In this document: positions 1 through 8,756 of the stretch, piece after piece
Numbering within the stretch: position 1 is the stretch's first letter
Layout of the letters: each line of letters starts with the position of its first letter
Assembly: GCA_002839675.1 (NCBI GenBank)
Contig: PGYM01000001.1
Coordinates: 736-64,735 of the forward strand
Reading direction: 5' to 3'
DNA length: 64,000 nucleotides
DNA from: Methanomicrobiales archaeon HGW-Methanomicrobiales-1
Lineage (GTDB): Archaea > Halobacteriota > Methanomicrobia > Methanomicrobiales > Methanospirillaceae
The notes under the pieces: generated by a model
Seen by the model: only the letters and a program-made list of their open reading frames with translations
The model's database searches: none
Told to the model about the DNA's origin: nothing
Made by a program: the position numbers and the translations under genes

Positions 1-100
1 ACACCTGGTCTCATTCCGAACCCAGAAGTTAAGCCGAGACACGTAGTATGCTGTACTGAGGTACGCGAGTCCCCGGGAACCATACCAAGCTGCTATCACT
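1..100 (+). rRNA. 5S ribosomal RNA, 3' portion (5' end outside window)
   Basis: The window opens inside a 5S rRNA. The conserved loop stretch CCGAACCCAGAAGTTAAGCC is at about 17-36, and the helix around TACTGAGGTACGCGAGTCCCCGGGAA follows at about 52-80. The 3' end is estimated at about position 100 from typical archaeal 5S length and the terminal helix; it was not determined exactly. It presumably ends an rRNA operon lying to the left. Confidence 0.9.
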
Positions 101-225
101 TCTCCTTCTTACACAAGGAAACTGTTCTTGTAATGTTTCACTAGAGAGCGAATGCTCTCATTATGTCATCGTATCGTTTCATCGGATACCGGAGGGTTCG
201 CGGCCTGCGTGACATATACAAAAAA

Positions 226-242
226 GGATGACCTGGTCATCC
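226..242 (-). terminator. Intrinsic terminator of the surface-protein gene
   Basis: A perfect 8-bp inverted repeat (GGATGACC, one base, GGTCATCC) lies just beyond the stop of the minus-strand gene ending at 258. Read on the minus strand it is preceded by a T8 run and followed by a T6 run (225 down to 220). Archaeal terminators depend mainly on T runs, so the hairpin plus two T tracts makes a good terminator. Confidence 0.7.
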
Positions 243-257
243 GTTAAAAAAAAGATC

Positions 258-1298
258 TTAATGCCCCTTCCAGATTACAATTCCCAAAACCAGAACGACT
301 GCTCCGATCAGGGCAAATGGAAGCAGGGCAGACTGGGTTGGACTTTGAACCGGAGCGGTAGTAGCTGCTGTTGCTCCGGGTGTCGAACTTCCCGCATCAG
401 TGACCTGGAATGGGATTATGGTATACGTATCATTGGTATACGTGTTATCGTGTGCCTCCCGATCGCTGATTGCGGCGATGAGTGCGTCTGCCGTATCACT
501 GCCCTGCAGGCTTCCCGGGCCATTGATCCTGAAGACATTCATGCCGTTGTTCAGTTTGACATAATCCCCGCGGACATCGATGTCGAACGCGTTGTTCCGC
601 ATCGGGTGCTGGACAATCACGAAGTTCTGGCCGCCTGCAAGTTGACTGGTGACCTCCTGGGGGACTACGTACCTGAACGAGGCGTCAGAGTTGACAGATA
701 CAATTGACTTGGTGTAGTAGTTCTTACCGAGTATCCAGACCTGGACCACTGGGGGGATTCCTTCCGCAACGCCGGAAATCGTAAAGGGCATTCCTTTTGA
801 AATTGTTGCCGGGGAGATCTCAGCGATGATGAAGGGTTTTTTGTATATTATACTGACCGTACCATAGGTTGTTACATCGTTGAACTGGTCTTTTGTTTCT
901 GGCTTGCTCACTGCATAAAGGGTATACGAGCCGGCATCCAGCTTAAGGTCAGACGTATACCAGGGATATTCCCAGGTTTTATCCGGTTTTGTTTTCACCA
1001 GGGTAAATGAACCGGGATCTCCACTGACCGGTTTTTGCTGCGGTGAAGAAAGTTTTCCACCCTTCTCGGGAATGTTGGGTCCGGTTATGAAGAGGTACGT
1101 GGAATCGGAATCTGTATTCATCCCGCTGAAGATCACTTTTTCTCCCATATAATAGGACTGATCGCCTTGCGCGACGATAGTAACGTACGGCTTCTCCGCA
1201 GATACAGGAGATATCATCAGGACTGCTGCACCTGCTATGAGAAGCAGCAGGATCATCTTCCAGGGCCCGGACAGGTTGTTGCTGGCTGGTTTGGACAT
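258..1298 (-). CDS. Secreted, C-terminally membrane-anchored surface protein (DUF3821-like)
   Basis: 346 residues. Residues about 13-34 form a signal peptide ending SPVSA. A beta-rich extracellular part follows, with a Thr/Ala/Pro-rich linker near 305-322 and a single C-terminal transmembrane helix (about 325-343) followed by KGH. The motif TYLFITGPN and the overall layout match DUF3821-type proteins common in Methanomicrobiales; this is recognition from memory and the function is unknown. The ATG at 1298 lies right after a TATA box plus 22-bp palindrome, so the transcript should be almost leaderless. The same palindrome precedes the regulator gene at 2962, which suggests co-regulation. Confidence 0.8.
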   Translation of the reverse strand: MSKPASNNLSGPWKMILLLLIAGAAVLMISPVSAEKPYVTIVAQGDQSYYMGEKVIFSGMNTDSDSTYLFITGPNIPEKGGKLSSPQQKPVSGDPGSFTLVKTKPDKTWEYPWYTSDLKLDAGSYTLYAVSKPETKDQFNDVTTYGTVSIIYKKPFIIAEISPATISKGMPFTISGVAEGIPPVVQVWILGKNYYTKSIVSVNSDASFRYVVPQEVTSQLAGGQNFVIVQHPMRNNAFDIDVRGDYVKLNNGMNVFRINGPGSLQGSDTADALIAAISDREAHDNTYTNDTYTIIPFQVTDAGSSTPGATAATTAPVQSPTQSALLPFALIGAVVLVLGIVIWKGH

Positions 1299-1330
1299 AT
1301 GTAAATGTATGGATATTTACAATATAAAAC
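1296..1330 (-). promoter_or_regulatory. TATA box and 22-bp palindromic operator, copy 1
   Basis: On the minus strand GTTTTATATT (1330-1321) runs directly into TGTAAAT-N8-ATTTACA (perfect 7-bp arms at 1315-1321 and 1300-1306), and the start codon follows at 1298. The palindrome covers the expected transcription start, an arrangement that usually means repression. A near-identical block lies upstream of the HTH gene at 2962. Confidence 0.7.
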
Positions 1331-1388
1331 TACCTTATTTGTATTCTGGCAGCATCATTTTACCAAAATTACCAACAGGGATGGACCC

Positions 1389-1396
1389 AAAAAAAA
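1389..1396 (-). terminator. Poly-T terminator
   Basis: A run of eight A on the plus strand (T8 on the minus strand) lies two bases beyond the stop codon at 1398, a typical archaeal poly-T terminator. It separates the membrane-protein gene from the promoter of the next gene. Confidence 0.5.
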
Positions 1397-1397
1397 G

Positions 1398-2516
1398 TTA
1401 TGAGTGTGGTTCTGGAGATTCGGTGATATTTCGGTTCTTTGCCGAGGTGTAAAGATGCTGCGCTGCGATTCCTCCGATTGTTGCTACGACAAATACAACG
1501 GTTAACAGTGCGAGATTATAGAGGAGGGCAAGAACAATCCACGAGCCGGGGGGATGAAATGTGATTGTCTGGTAAGGTGATACTATACCTGATACTGCCT
1601 GGACGAGCAGGTACATAAGGAACACAGCGGATACGATAACCCCGAGGAAGAGGGCGCACGCAGCTACCTCGGCCCAGATCTTTTTCATCATGGCAAACGA
1701 TCCCATGACTGCCTCCCAGAGAGTTTTTTGCTCGAGTACGACAAGGGGCACGACAAACGGGGTCAGGATAAAGAGGAGCAGGGTGATCGCCGAAAATTGC
1801 AGGGTCTCCATGAACCCGAATGGATATATCCATAACAGCAGCGATCGTCCACCATAGCCCGGAATCTCGGTTAACATGTCCCAGTCGAGAGTCCAGTTGA
1901 AGGGGAACTGGGTGATTGTGCTGGCAATGAACTGAAAAGGCCCTAAGATATTGAGGAACCGGAGTTCAGGTGGCAACCAGTAGAAAAAATGACTCCAGAT
2001 ATAGATGAGCAGCATGGCTGCGAGTACCAGAACCAGGGACCATAAAAAGATAGATTTAAGGTATTTTTTTGCCCTGTAAAGCCCCTCAAGGAATGAGGCT
2101 GAACCTTCTTTTTTTAACGAGATGCTCAAAAAAAGGCCCGCCAGTAAGAACACGAGGCAGAACAGTGTTGCGAACCCGAGTAAAAAGTCCAGGGCATAAT
2201 GTACGATTATATCCGGTTGGAGGGTCCTGCCGATGTAGCGGAGTGCCGCCTGGCCGATGGCGTTTCCCCCCAGCACAAGCCCGGCAAGAAGCGTAAACCA
2301 GAGGAGCTGCCGGTTCTGCGCCAGCGTCTTCGTGCCAGACAGGGCGGCCCCGATTCCCCGCCGGATTGTTCCCGGTCTACCGGCACCGCCATCCGGTCTG
2401 CCCTCATGGGCTGGTTCAAACGGATCACCAATACCTGCCTGCGAGGCACGGACCACTGGTGCTTTCGGGCACAGGCCGAGCCACCAGTGTTCAGCAATTT
2501 CAGATATGCGGGTCAT
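1398..2516 (-). CDS. Polytopic membrane protein, distant DUF6159 relative
   Basis: 372 residues with about six or seven hydrophobic segments after a soluble N-terminus of about 80 residues. The ATG at 2516 is chosen because it overlaps the stop of the upstream HTH gene (ATGA) and follows GGAGGATCAGGG; the open frame extends further back but would run through that gene. A late stretch (VVPLVVLE, then KKIW) matches VVPILVLE and KKTW in the membrane protein at 13510, so the two look like distant relatives. Function unknown. Translational coupling to the regulator suggests both belong to one response. Confidence 0.75.
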   Translation of the reverse strand: MTRISEIAEHWWLGLCPKAPVVRASQAGIGDPFEPAHEGRPDGGAGRPGTIRRGIGAALSGTKTLAQNRQLLWFTLLAGLVLGGNAIGQAALRYIGRTLQPDIIVHYALDFLLGFATLFCLVFLLAGLFLSISLKKEGSASFLEGLYRAKKYLKSIFLWSLVLVLAAMLLIYIWSHFFYWLPPELRFLNILGPFQFIASTITQFPFNWTLDWDMLTEIPGYGGRSLLLWIYPFGFMETLQFSAITLLLFILTPFVVPLVVLEQKTLWEAVMGSFAMMKKIWAEVAACALFLGVIVSAVFLMYLLVQAVSGIVSPYQTITFHPPGSWIVLALLYNLALLTVVFVVATIGGIAAQHLYTSAKNRNITESPEPHS

Positions 2517-2962
2517 CCCTGATCCTCCCGTATCTTTGCGAGCAGTTCCTCTGCCATCTTGGTCGGGTCCTGGGTCTTTTCGAGTTTTATCCCCAGCTCG
2601 GCTGCGAAGTCCCAGATGAACTCGATGCATTTTGTGAACTCGTCGCAGGAAATGCAATCGCCATCATGCTCGTACCAGACCTGCATACCATGCTTCTCCG
2701 AGACAAGAATATAGGCATTGGTCTGGAAGGGTATAGATTTCCCGAACAGGATGCCCCGCTCTATATCGATCTTTTCAATCTGGATCCGGTTTGCCCTGGC
2801 CATCTCCCGCAGAGAGGCTTCGATCTTTTCATCCATCAGGAGGAGCGCCTGTGAGACGCCCTGCCGTGTTATCCCGATGAGGTTTGCAATTGAGATGTTC
2901 GACATCCCGCTGCGCCGCATCTTCCAGAACTTGAACTGTTTATCGTTCATTGGCAGGAACAT
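2513..2962 (-). CDS. HTH transcriptional regulator, probably autoregulated
   Basis: 149 residues. The N-terminal 45 residues form a helix-turn-helix (IANLIGITRQGVSQAL) resembling sigma-70 region-4 or Tfx-type domains. The C-terminal part has three Cys (CISCDEFTKC, about residues 102-111) that could bind a metal or sense redox state. The start at 2962 is supported by the promoter: the TATA box and palindrome sit at the same distance from this ATG as in the 1298 gene, so the mRNA should be nearly leaderless. It overlaps the membrane-protein gene by ATGA. The regulator probably binds the shared palindrome; this is inference. Confidence 0.8.
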   Translation of the reverse strand: MFLPMNDKQFKFWKMRRSGMSNISIANLIGITRQGVSQALLLMDEKIEASLREMARANRIQIEKIDIERGILFGKSIPFQTNAYILVSEKHGMQVWYEHDGDCISCDEFTKCIEFIWDFAAELGIKLEKTQDPTKMAEELLAKIREDQG

Positions 2963-2994
2963 GTGTAAATGTATTGATGTTTACAATATAAAAC
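2960..2994 (-). promoter_or_regulatory. TATA box and palindromic operator, copy 2
   Basis: The minus strand reads GTTTTATATT (2994-2985), then TGTAAAC-N8-ATTTACA (2985 down to 2964), then ATG at 2962. It matches copy 1 at 1296-1330 in length, position and nearly all bases, with one arm mismatch. It probably controls the HTH gene itself. Confidence 0.7.
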
Positions 2995-3094
2995 TTGTGT
3001 TAACCTATCTTGTTCGCGGCCTGCATGATAGAACGGAGTGACCTATCAGAGTCACAATGAAAGTAAAATAACCTCGTAATGAAAGCGGTTACAA

Positions 3095-4204
3095 TTATTG
3101 ATCGATGAGAGAGCTCTCCTTCACTCTCCACGCTGCTTTCGGCACGGTAATCTCGAACAGGACCCCGCTCCCGGGTATCCCGGTCTCCCGGATGGTTAAG
3201 CCGGTTATCCCCAGCACCTCCCGGATAAAAAAGAGGCCAAAGCCGGTATTCTTGCCATATCCCTGTTCAAAGATCTTCTGTTTCTCATCCAAAGGGATGC
3301 CGGTGCCATCGTCACGGTACCGGATAACAAGATTCCCGTTGGGTATAACCTCCGTCTCAACCGAGATGTTCCGGACCGCTCCCCCGTGTCGGTGACTGTT
3401 ATCGATCAGGTTGTAAAAAACCCTGCCAAAGAAGGAATCTGCATAAATCTCGGCATCGGATTCCGGCAGTTTCACCTGCACCGTATCCCCTCCGATGGTT
3501 GATGCAGCGTGCCTGATATCGTGACAGAGACTCTGCCACTGCGGGGCTTTCACCCCCACACTCTGGTAATCTTTGGTAAAGAGGATCTGCTCTTTTATCC
3601 TTAAAACCTGGCCACGGATCTCGGTGGCGAGCCCCTTTGCATGGGCGTCTGTTGTTGTTGCAGCAAGCATATCGCAGAGACCGAGAACACCGGTAATATT
3701 GTTCATGACATCGTGGCGTGTCACGCTGTTCATCATGTTGAGTTTCTGGTTCGTCAGCTCGAGCGCTTTTTCGAGCCGTATCTTCTCTGAAATGTCTACG
3801 ATGACCCCATGGATTCCTGCAATGCATTTTTCGCCGATAATCGGGGAGGCATAGATGATAGCGGGAATTTCCCTGCCATCATGGGTAACAATTCCGCATT
3901 CGATCTGGCCGCTGGCAATATCCTGCTGAAGGCTGGTAAAAAAATGTTTTACCTGCTCGCGATCAGATTCCCGTATAATATTGAATATACCGTGTGCGGT
4001 CTGTGACTGTTCGTCGTACGCATAGCCGGTTATTTCGATAGCATTCCAGTTGAAAAAGGTAAAATTCAGGTTTTCATCGAGTTCGAATACGATCTGGGGG
4101 AGGAGGTCGGCAAGGTCCCGGAACCGGCTCTTGCTCTTCAAAAGAAGATCGCATTCTGCACACTTGGGGTTGGTGATATCGTGGAGTGGAAGCATTATGC
4201 TCAT
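3095..4204 (-). CDS. PAS-domain sensor histidine kinase
   Basis: About 369 residues from the ATG at 4204, preferred over the longer frame to 4297 because a TTAATA-type box lies about 30 bases upstream. One PAS domain (about 25-140) precedes the dimerisation helix with the phospho-acceptor His (SVTRHDVMNN). A HATPase domain follows with an N box (NLIDNSHRHGG), DDGTGI and GYGKNTGFGLF. There is no membrane segment, so it is a cytosolic sensor. The PAS domain and the whole kinase core are nearly the same as the C-terminus of the eight-PAS kinase at 4725-8756, pointing to duplication. A lone receiver protein is encoded just upstream (stop at 4320). Confidence 0.88.
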   Translation of the reverse strand: MSIMLPLHDITNPKCAECDLLLKSKSRFRDLADLLPQIVFELDENLNFTFFNWNAIEITGYAYDEQSQTAHGIFNIIRESDREQVKHFFTSLQQDIASGQIECGIVTHDGREIPAIIYASPIIGEKCIAGIHGVIVDISEKIRLEKALELTNQKLNMMNSVTRHDVMNNITGVLGLCDMLAATTTDAHAKGLATEIRGQVLRIKEQILFTKDYQSVGVKAPQWQSLCHDIRHAASTIGGDTVQVKLPESDAEIYADSFFGRVFYNLIDNSHRHGGAVRNISVETEVIPNGNLVIRYRDDGTGIPLDEKQKIFEQGYGKNTGFGLFFIREVLGITGLTIRETGIPGSGVLFEITVPKAAWRVKESSLIDQ

Positions 4205-4319
4205 ACAAAAATGAGCGTCGACCACTATTAAGTCTCCCGAAAGTGAATCAGGATCCGTTCGATTGCGGCTGCCCGGGAAGCATGAGCACAGGTGCACCCC
4301 TGATTTTTTTTAGAAACGG

Positions 4320-4685
4320 TTATTTTTTCTGGAGTGCGATCTCGATTGCGATCTTGAGATCCTTGGTATCAAAGGGTTTTGCTATGAAACCGGCCGGGTG
4401 AGTATCGACCGCACGTTCAACGGTCTCATCGTCAGTCTGTGACGTAATATACACGAGCCGTGCATCGGAAATATCTTTGAGCATCTTCGCGGTCTCTATC
4501 CCGTCATGGGGGCCGTCAATATTGATGTCCATAAGAATGAGATCGGGGTGGTGTTCCTGTGCCAGGGAAAGGGCATCGGCACTGTTCGTCGCCCTCCCGC
4601 AGACTTCGTATCCAATTTTTTGCAGGCGCCAGATAGTAACCCGTGCAACAATATCATCATCTTCAACCAAGAGGATCTTCGTCAT
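4320..4685 (-). CDS. Stand-alone response regulator receiver protein
   Basis: 121 residues, a complete CheY-like receiver with no output domain. The acidic pocket is VEDDD near the start, the phospho-acceptor is Asp53 in LMDIN, and the conserved Thr and Lys are in YITSQ and AKPF. It lies between two histidine kinases on the same strand and is the likely phospho-target of one or both. It probably acts by protein interaction or phosphorelay; no DNA-binding domain is present. ATG at 4685; the gap to the large kinase stop (4725) is about 40 bases. Confidence 0.92.
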   Translation of the reverse strand: MTKILLVEDDDIVARVTIWRLQKIGYEVCGRATNSADALSLAQEHHPDLILMDINIDGPHDGIETAKMLKDISDARLVYITSQTDDETVERAVDTHPAGFIAKPFDTKDLKIAIEIALQKK

Positions 4686-4724
4686 CGTTCATTCACCGTG
4701 CCAATACGCGTAATTTTTTGGATA

Positions 4725-7700
4725 TTAATCACCGCACTCGTTTACTTTTGCCGGTCTCCATGACTCTTTGGGGACCGTGATCTCGAACAGGACTCCGCTC
4801 CGGAATGTCCCGGTCTCCCGGATACTCAGGCCGGTAATTCCCAGTATCTCCCGGATGATAAAAAGGCCAAAGCCGGTATTTTTCCCATAACCCTGTTCAA
4901 AGATCAGGTCCTTCTCATCGGGAGGGACACCAATACCATCGTCACGGTACCGGATAATGAGACTCTTGTCAGGCATAATTTCAGTCTCAATCGAGATGAA
5001 CCTGACCGATCCCCCGTGCCGGTTACTGTTGTCGATCAGGTTGTAAAATACCCTGCCGAAAAAGGGATCTGCATAGATCTCGGCATCGGATTCCGGCAGC
5101 GTCACCTGAACATTTTCTCGCCCGATGGTTGTTGCAGCGTACCTGATATCGTGACAGAGACTCTGCCACTGCGGGGCTTTCACCCCCAGGCTCTGGTAGT
5201 CCTTGGTAAAGATGATCTGGTCCTTTATTGCCATGATCAGGTTGCGGACCTCTGATATCAGCACCTGTGCATTGCTGTCTGTCGTGATCTCTCCCAGCAT
5301 ATCGACAAGGCCGAGGAGTCCGGTGATATTGTTTAAGACATCGTGGCGAGTCACGCTGTTCATCATGTTGAGTTTCTGGTTCAGTGTTGCAAGTGCTTTT
5401 TCGAGCCGTTTCTGGTCGGCAATGTCTACGATAATTCCGCGAATTCCCGCATATTCGTTCCCTCTGAAGATATGCGACGCGTACATGATAACCGGAACCA
5501 TTTCTTTCTCGCTTGTCACGAGGGAGAACTGGATCGGGGGCACATTTTCACCCATAAGGATTTTTACGCACGATTCCCTGAACGGACCCCGTTCAGCGAT
5601 GTCAACAAGGGAAAAAACATCAAGTCCTTTAGATAAGTCCTCGTTAGAATACCCGGTGAGAGCCATACCGGCCAGGTTGAAATACGTGAACCGGAAGTTG
5701 CGGTCTGTCTCGAAAATCAACTGCGGGATGAGCTCGGCAAGCTCCCGGAACCGTAGTTCACTCTCCCGGAGCGCAAGTTCAAGGTTTTTCTGTTCTGCAA
5801 TATCAACGATAACTCCCCGGACTCCCGCAACACGGTTTTCCCCGATAATCGGGGTGGCATAAATCGTAACGGGAATTTCCTTTCCGTCCAGGGAAACGAT
5901 ACTGCATGGTAACTGTCCACTGGTACTGTCTTTGAGGATGTGGGCAAAAAAAGATTGAGCCGACTGGCGATCGGACTCAAGGATAATATCCGTTATGCCG
6001 GTCTTTTTCTGTGACAGGTCGTCATAGGCAAATCCTGTCATCTCAATGGTATTCCAGTTAAAAAAGGTGAACTTCAGGTTTTCATCCAGTTCAAACACAA
6101 TCTGGGGCAGGAGCTCGGCGAGTTCCCGGAACCGGCTCTCGCTCTTTAAAAGTGCCTCCTGCGTGTTGAGTGATTCTGTTATATCAACAACGATGCCCCG
6201 GAATCCCCTGAGCGCCCCGTCACGATAGACCGGGGCTGTGGAAATATTGGTCGGCATCAGGCTCCCATCCTTCTTTCTGAGGTGATATATGTCGAGGGTG
6301 GTTTTCTTACCTGCCAGGATCTGGCCCAGGTTCCGCTGTACCTGGTCCCATTCCTCCGGAATGATGATATCCCGCATGTTCAGGCCGGCGTCAAGCATCG
6401 GGCGGGTGATCCCGAAAACATCAGTGGCGAACTGGTTTACAAAGGTAAGCCTGCCGCTCGTGTCTATCTCGTACACGAACTGGGGGAGAAGTTCGGCAAA
6501 TTCCCGTGACCATGCCTCGCTCTCCCGGAGTTTTTTCTCGGTTTCGGTGAGGTTCTCAAAATTGATCCTGAGCTCCTGTTCGACAGCAGTCATCTGCTCG
6601 TACGCAGCTTCAAGTTCATCATTTTTGTGGAGAAGTGCCTGTTCCGCACGTGTGCGTTCAGTGATATCCCTCGCTACTGCCAAAATCACCGTTTTCCCCC
6701 CGAGATGATATGTGCGCGAGTTTACTTCAGCGGGAAATACCGTTCCGTCTTTTCGTCTGACTTCCGTGTAAAAAGTAGTCTCTCCCCGCTCCTTTAAAGC
6801 CTGGCCGATGTCCGGGACATTTTTCTGGTTAGCTGCGGATAAGACGTCCTTTACGGTCATCGTGAGAAGTTCTTCCCGGGTGTACCCCAGCGACCTGCAC
6901 ATGAAATCATTGACTTCCACGAACATTCCCGGGCCATATGGCCCGATGAGATGCATAAAGATCGCATCATTTGCATTGTTAAAGACACTATGGAACTTTT
7001 CCTCACTTTCCTGCAATAATTTCTGGCTTGCGGCAAGTTTGTCGAACTGTTCCCGGAGTTCCTCTTCGACTGCTGCGAGTTGCTCGTATGTTGTGGTCAG
7101 TTCGTTATTTTTGTGGAGAATTTCCTGTTCCGCGCGTTTGCGTTCGGTATTGTCGATGAATGTTTCCACCAGGCATAAACGACCATTCAGGGTGACCGGT
7201 ATGACATCCTTGATAATCGGGATCTGCCTGCCATCAGCCGTAATTAGCATTCGTTCCGCGTTATCAACGGTCAGGTGGAGATCCGTGATCGGGCATTTCC
7301 CGCACTGAGTCGGGCAGATATACTGCTGGCAGACCTTCCCCACTATCTCCTCTTCGTCAAGTCCAATCATTCCGGCTGCGGCAGTATTCACACTCACAAT
7401 GGTGTGGGTTTCTGCATCGATGACCAGGATGCCTGATTTTATAGACGAAAAGATCCGGGCAAGATATTCCTTGCTGGCTGCCAGTTCCGCCTCCGTACGC
7501 TTGCGTTCGGTAATGTCGCGGACAAAGGCAATACTGTATTCGCTGGTGTCTTCCGTGACATATGTTGCCACGATTTCGACATCCATGATCTCCCCGTTTT
7601 TGCGACGGTGCCGGGTCTCGAACCGCAGGGACTCGCCTTTCCGAAGGGTTGCCATGAATTCCGCCCACATATCAGGATTGACGACCGGGTTCAGTTCATA

Positions 7701-8756
7701 AACCTTCATGGATAGAAGTTCTTCCTGCGAGTACCCGGTAACCCGTGAAGCTGCATCGTTCACGTAAAGGATTTGGGCCTCGAAATTGAACCAGAATATT
7801 TCATCATTGGCATGGTCAACAGACGCCTTGAACAACCTGAGTTCGTCGGTCATCCGCTTCCGTTCTGTGATGTCGCGGACAAAAGCGAAGCTGTATTCGC
7901 TGCCATCTTTCGTGACATAGTTTGCCACGATTTCAACGTCCATGATTTCCCCGCTCTTGCACCGGTGACGCGTGGTGAAAAGTTGCGTTTTTTCCTTCCT
8001 GAGATTGGATACGAATCCCTGCCAGACAGCCGGGTCGAAATCCGGGTCCAGTTTGAAGATCTTCATGGCAAGAAGTTCTTCCCGCGAGTACCCGGTATTC
8101 CGTGTGGCCGCATCGTTCACGTAGAGCATATTGCCATCAAAATCGAGCCAGAATACCTCGTCATAGGCATGGTCGGCGGAAGCTTTGAACAACCCGAGTT
8201 CATCTTCCATCCGCTTCCGGTCCGAAATATCAATGATCGATGCCACACTCTGGCTGGTCCCGGGGAAGAGCCCGATCATGATGATGACTTCCATGGTTTT
8301 TCCCTCGCTGTTTACGACCCGTGCCTCGTACCGGTGCGGCACCGTTGTATCGCCGGTCCTCCTGCGCTGGTGATAGTCCCGGACAAGATCCTGGAAGCTT
8401 TTTTCGAAAAGGGCAAAGGCATTCATCCGGTTTTCTACATCTTCACGCCGGTAACCAAGGAGATGTAAGAATAAGGTATTGACCAGTGATATCGTGCCGT
8501 CATGTTCAATGACTGCCATCGCTGTTCCGGAGTTCTCGAAAATTGTCTGGTATCTCTGGATGAGATCTTCTGAGGACTTCTTGAGCAGGGAATGGACTGC
8601 GGCCCGGTCACGGATTGCACGGTGATATTTTGATTCGAGAAGAGAATGTTCTTTTCCCGCACGACCAAATGCTGCATTCAGTTTTTCCTGTTCTTCCGCT
8701 GGCAGGCGCTTAAGATGCGGCTGCAATTCGGTCCAGAACAAGTCAAGCGGTTTCAT
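4725..8756 (-). CDS. Eight-PAS cytosolic sensor histidine kinase
   Basis: 1343 residues with no membrane segment. I count eight PAS/PAC units between about residue 65 and 1110, most ending in a DITER-type PAC motif. PAS2 and PAS3 are close copies, as are PAS7 and PAS8. PAS4 carries a Cys cluster (CQQYICPTQCGKCPI) that could hold metal, Fe-S or haem. The kinase core has SVTRHDVLNN, NLIDNSNRHGG, DDGIGV and GYGKNTGFGLF. It overlaps the FIST gene by ATGA at 8753-8756, so FIST input and kinase are probably made together. The last PAS and kinase core repeat those of the 3095-4204 gene. Confidence 0.92.
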   Translation of the reverse strand: MKPLDLFWTELQPHLKRLPAEEQEKLNAAFGRAGKEHSLLESKYHRAIRDRAAVHSLLKKSSEDLIQRYQTIFENSGTAMAVIEHDGTISLVNTLFLHLLGYRREDVENRMNAFALFEKSFQDLVRDYHQRRRTGDTTVPHRYEARVVNSEGKTMEVIIMIGLFPGTSQSVASIIDISDRKRMEDELGLFKASADHAYDEVFWLDFDGNMLYVNDAATRNTGYSREELLAMKIFKLDPDFDPAVWQGFVSNLRKEKTQLFTTRHRCKSGEIMDVEIVANYVTKDGSEYSFAFVRDITERKRMTDELRLFKASVDHANDEIFWFNFEAQILYVNDAASRVTGYSQEELLSMKVYELNPVVNPDMWAEFMATLRKGESLRFETRHRRKNGEIMDVEIVATYVTEDTSEYSIAFVRDITERKRTEAELAASKEYLARIFSSIKSGILVIDAETHTIVSVNTAAAGMIGLDEEEIVGKVCQQYICPTQCGKCPITDLHLTVDNAERMLITADGRQIPIIKDVIPVTLNGRLCLVETFIDNTERKRAEQEILHKNNELTTTYEQLAAVEEELREQFDKLAASQKLLQESEEKFHSVFNNANDAIFMHLIGPYGPGMFVEVNDFMCRSLGYTREELLTMTVKDVLSAANQKNVPDIGQALKERGETTFYTEVRRKDGTVFPAEVNSRTYHLGGKTVILAVARDITERTRAEQALLHKNDELEAAYEQMTAVEQELRINFENLTETEKKLRESEAWSREFAELLPQFVYEIDTSGRLTFVNQFATDVFGITRPMLDAGLNMRDIIIPEEWDQVQRNLGQILAGKKTTLDIYHLRKKDGSLMPTNISTAPVYRDGALRGFRGIVVDITESLNTQEALLKSESRFRELAELLPQIVFELDENLKFTFFNWNTIEMTGFAYDDLSQKKTGITDIILESDRQSAQSFFAHILKDSTSGQLPCSIVSLDGKEIPVTIYATPIIGENRVAGVRGVIVDIAEQKNLELALRESELRFRELAELIPQLIFETDRNFRFTYFNLAGMALTGYSNEDLSKGLDVFSLVDIAERGPFRESCVKILMGENVPPIQFSLVTSEKEMVPVIMYASHIFRGNEYAGIRGIIVDIADQKRLEKALATLNQKLNMMNSVTRHDVLNNITGLLGLVDMLGEITTDSNAQVLISEVRNLIMAIKDQIIFTKDYQSLGVKAPQWQSLCHDIRYAATTIGRENVQVTLPESDAEIYADPFFGRVFYNLIDNSNRHGGSVRFISIETEIMPDKSLIIRYRDDGIGVPPDEKDLIFEQGYGKNTGFGLFIIREILGITGLSIRETGTFRSGVLFEITVPKESWRPAKVNECGD

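Noticed and set aside
2069-2854. Plus-strand frames of 75-162 codons opposite the membrane-protein and HTH genes
   Set aside because: They lie antisense to two genes with clear features and coupling, and their products have no recognisable domains.
196-3024. A 13-base match GTTCGCGGCCTGC at 196-208 and 3012-3024
   Set aside because: The match does not extend beyond 13 bases and has no consistent relation to promoters or terminators.
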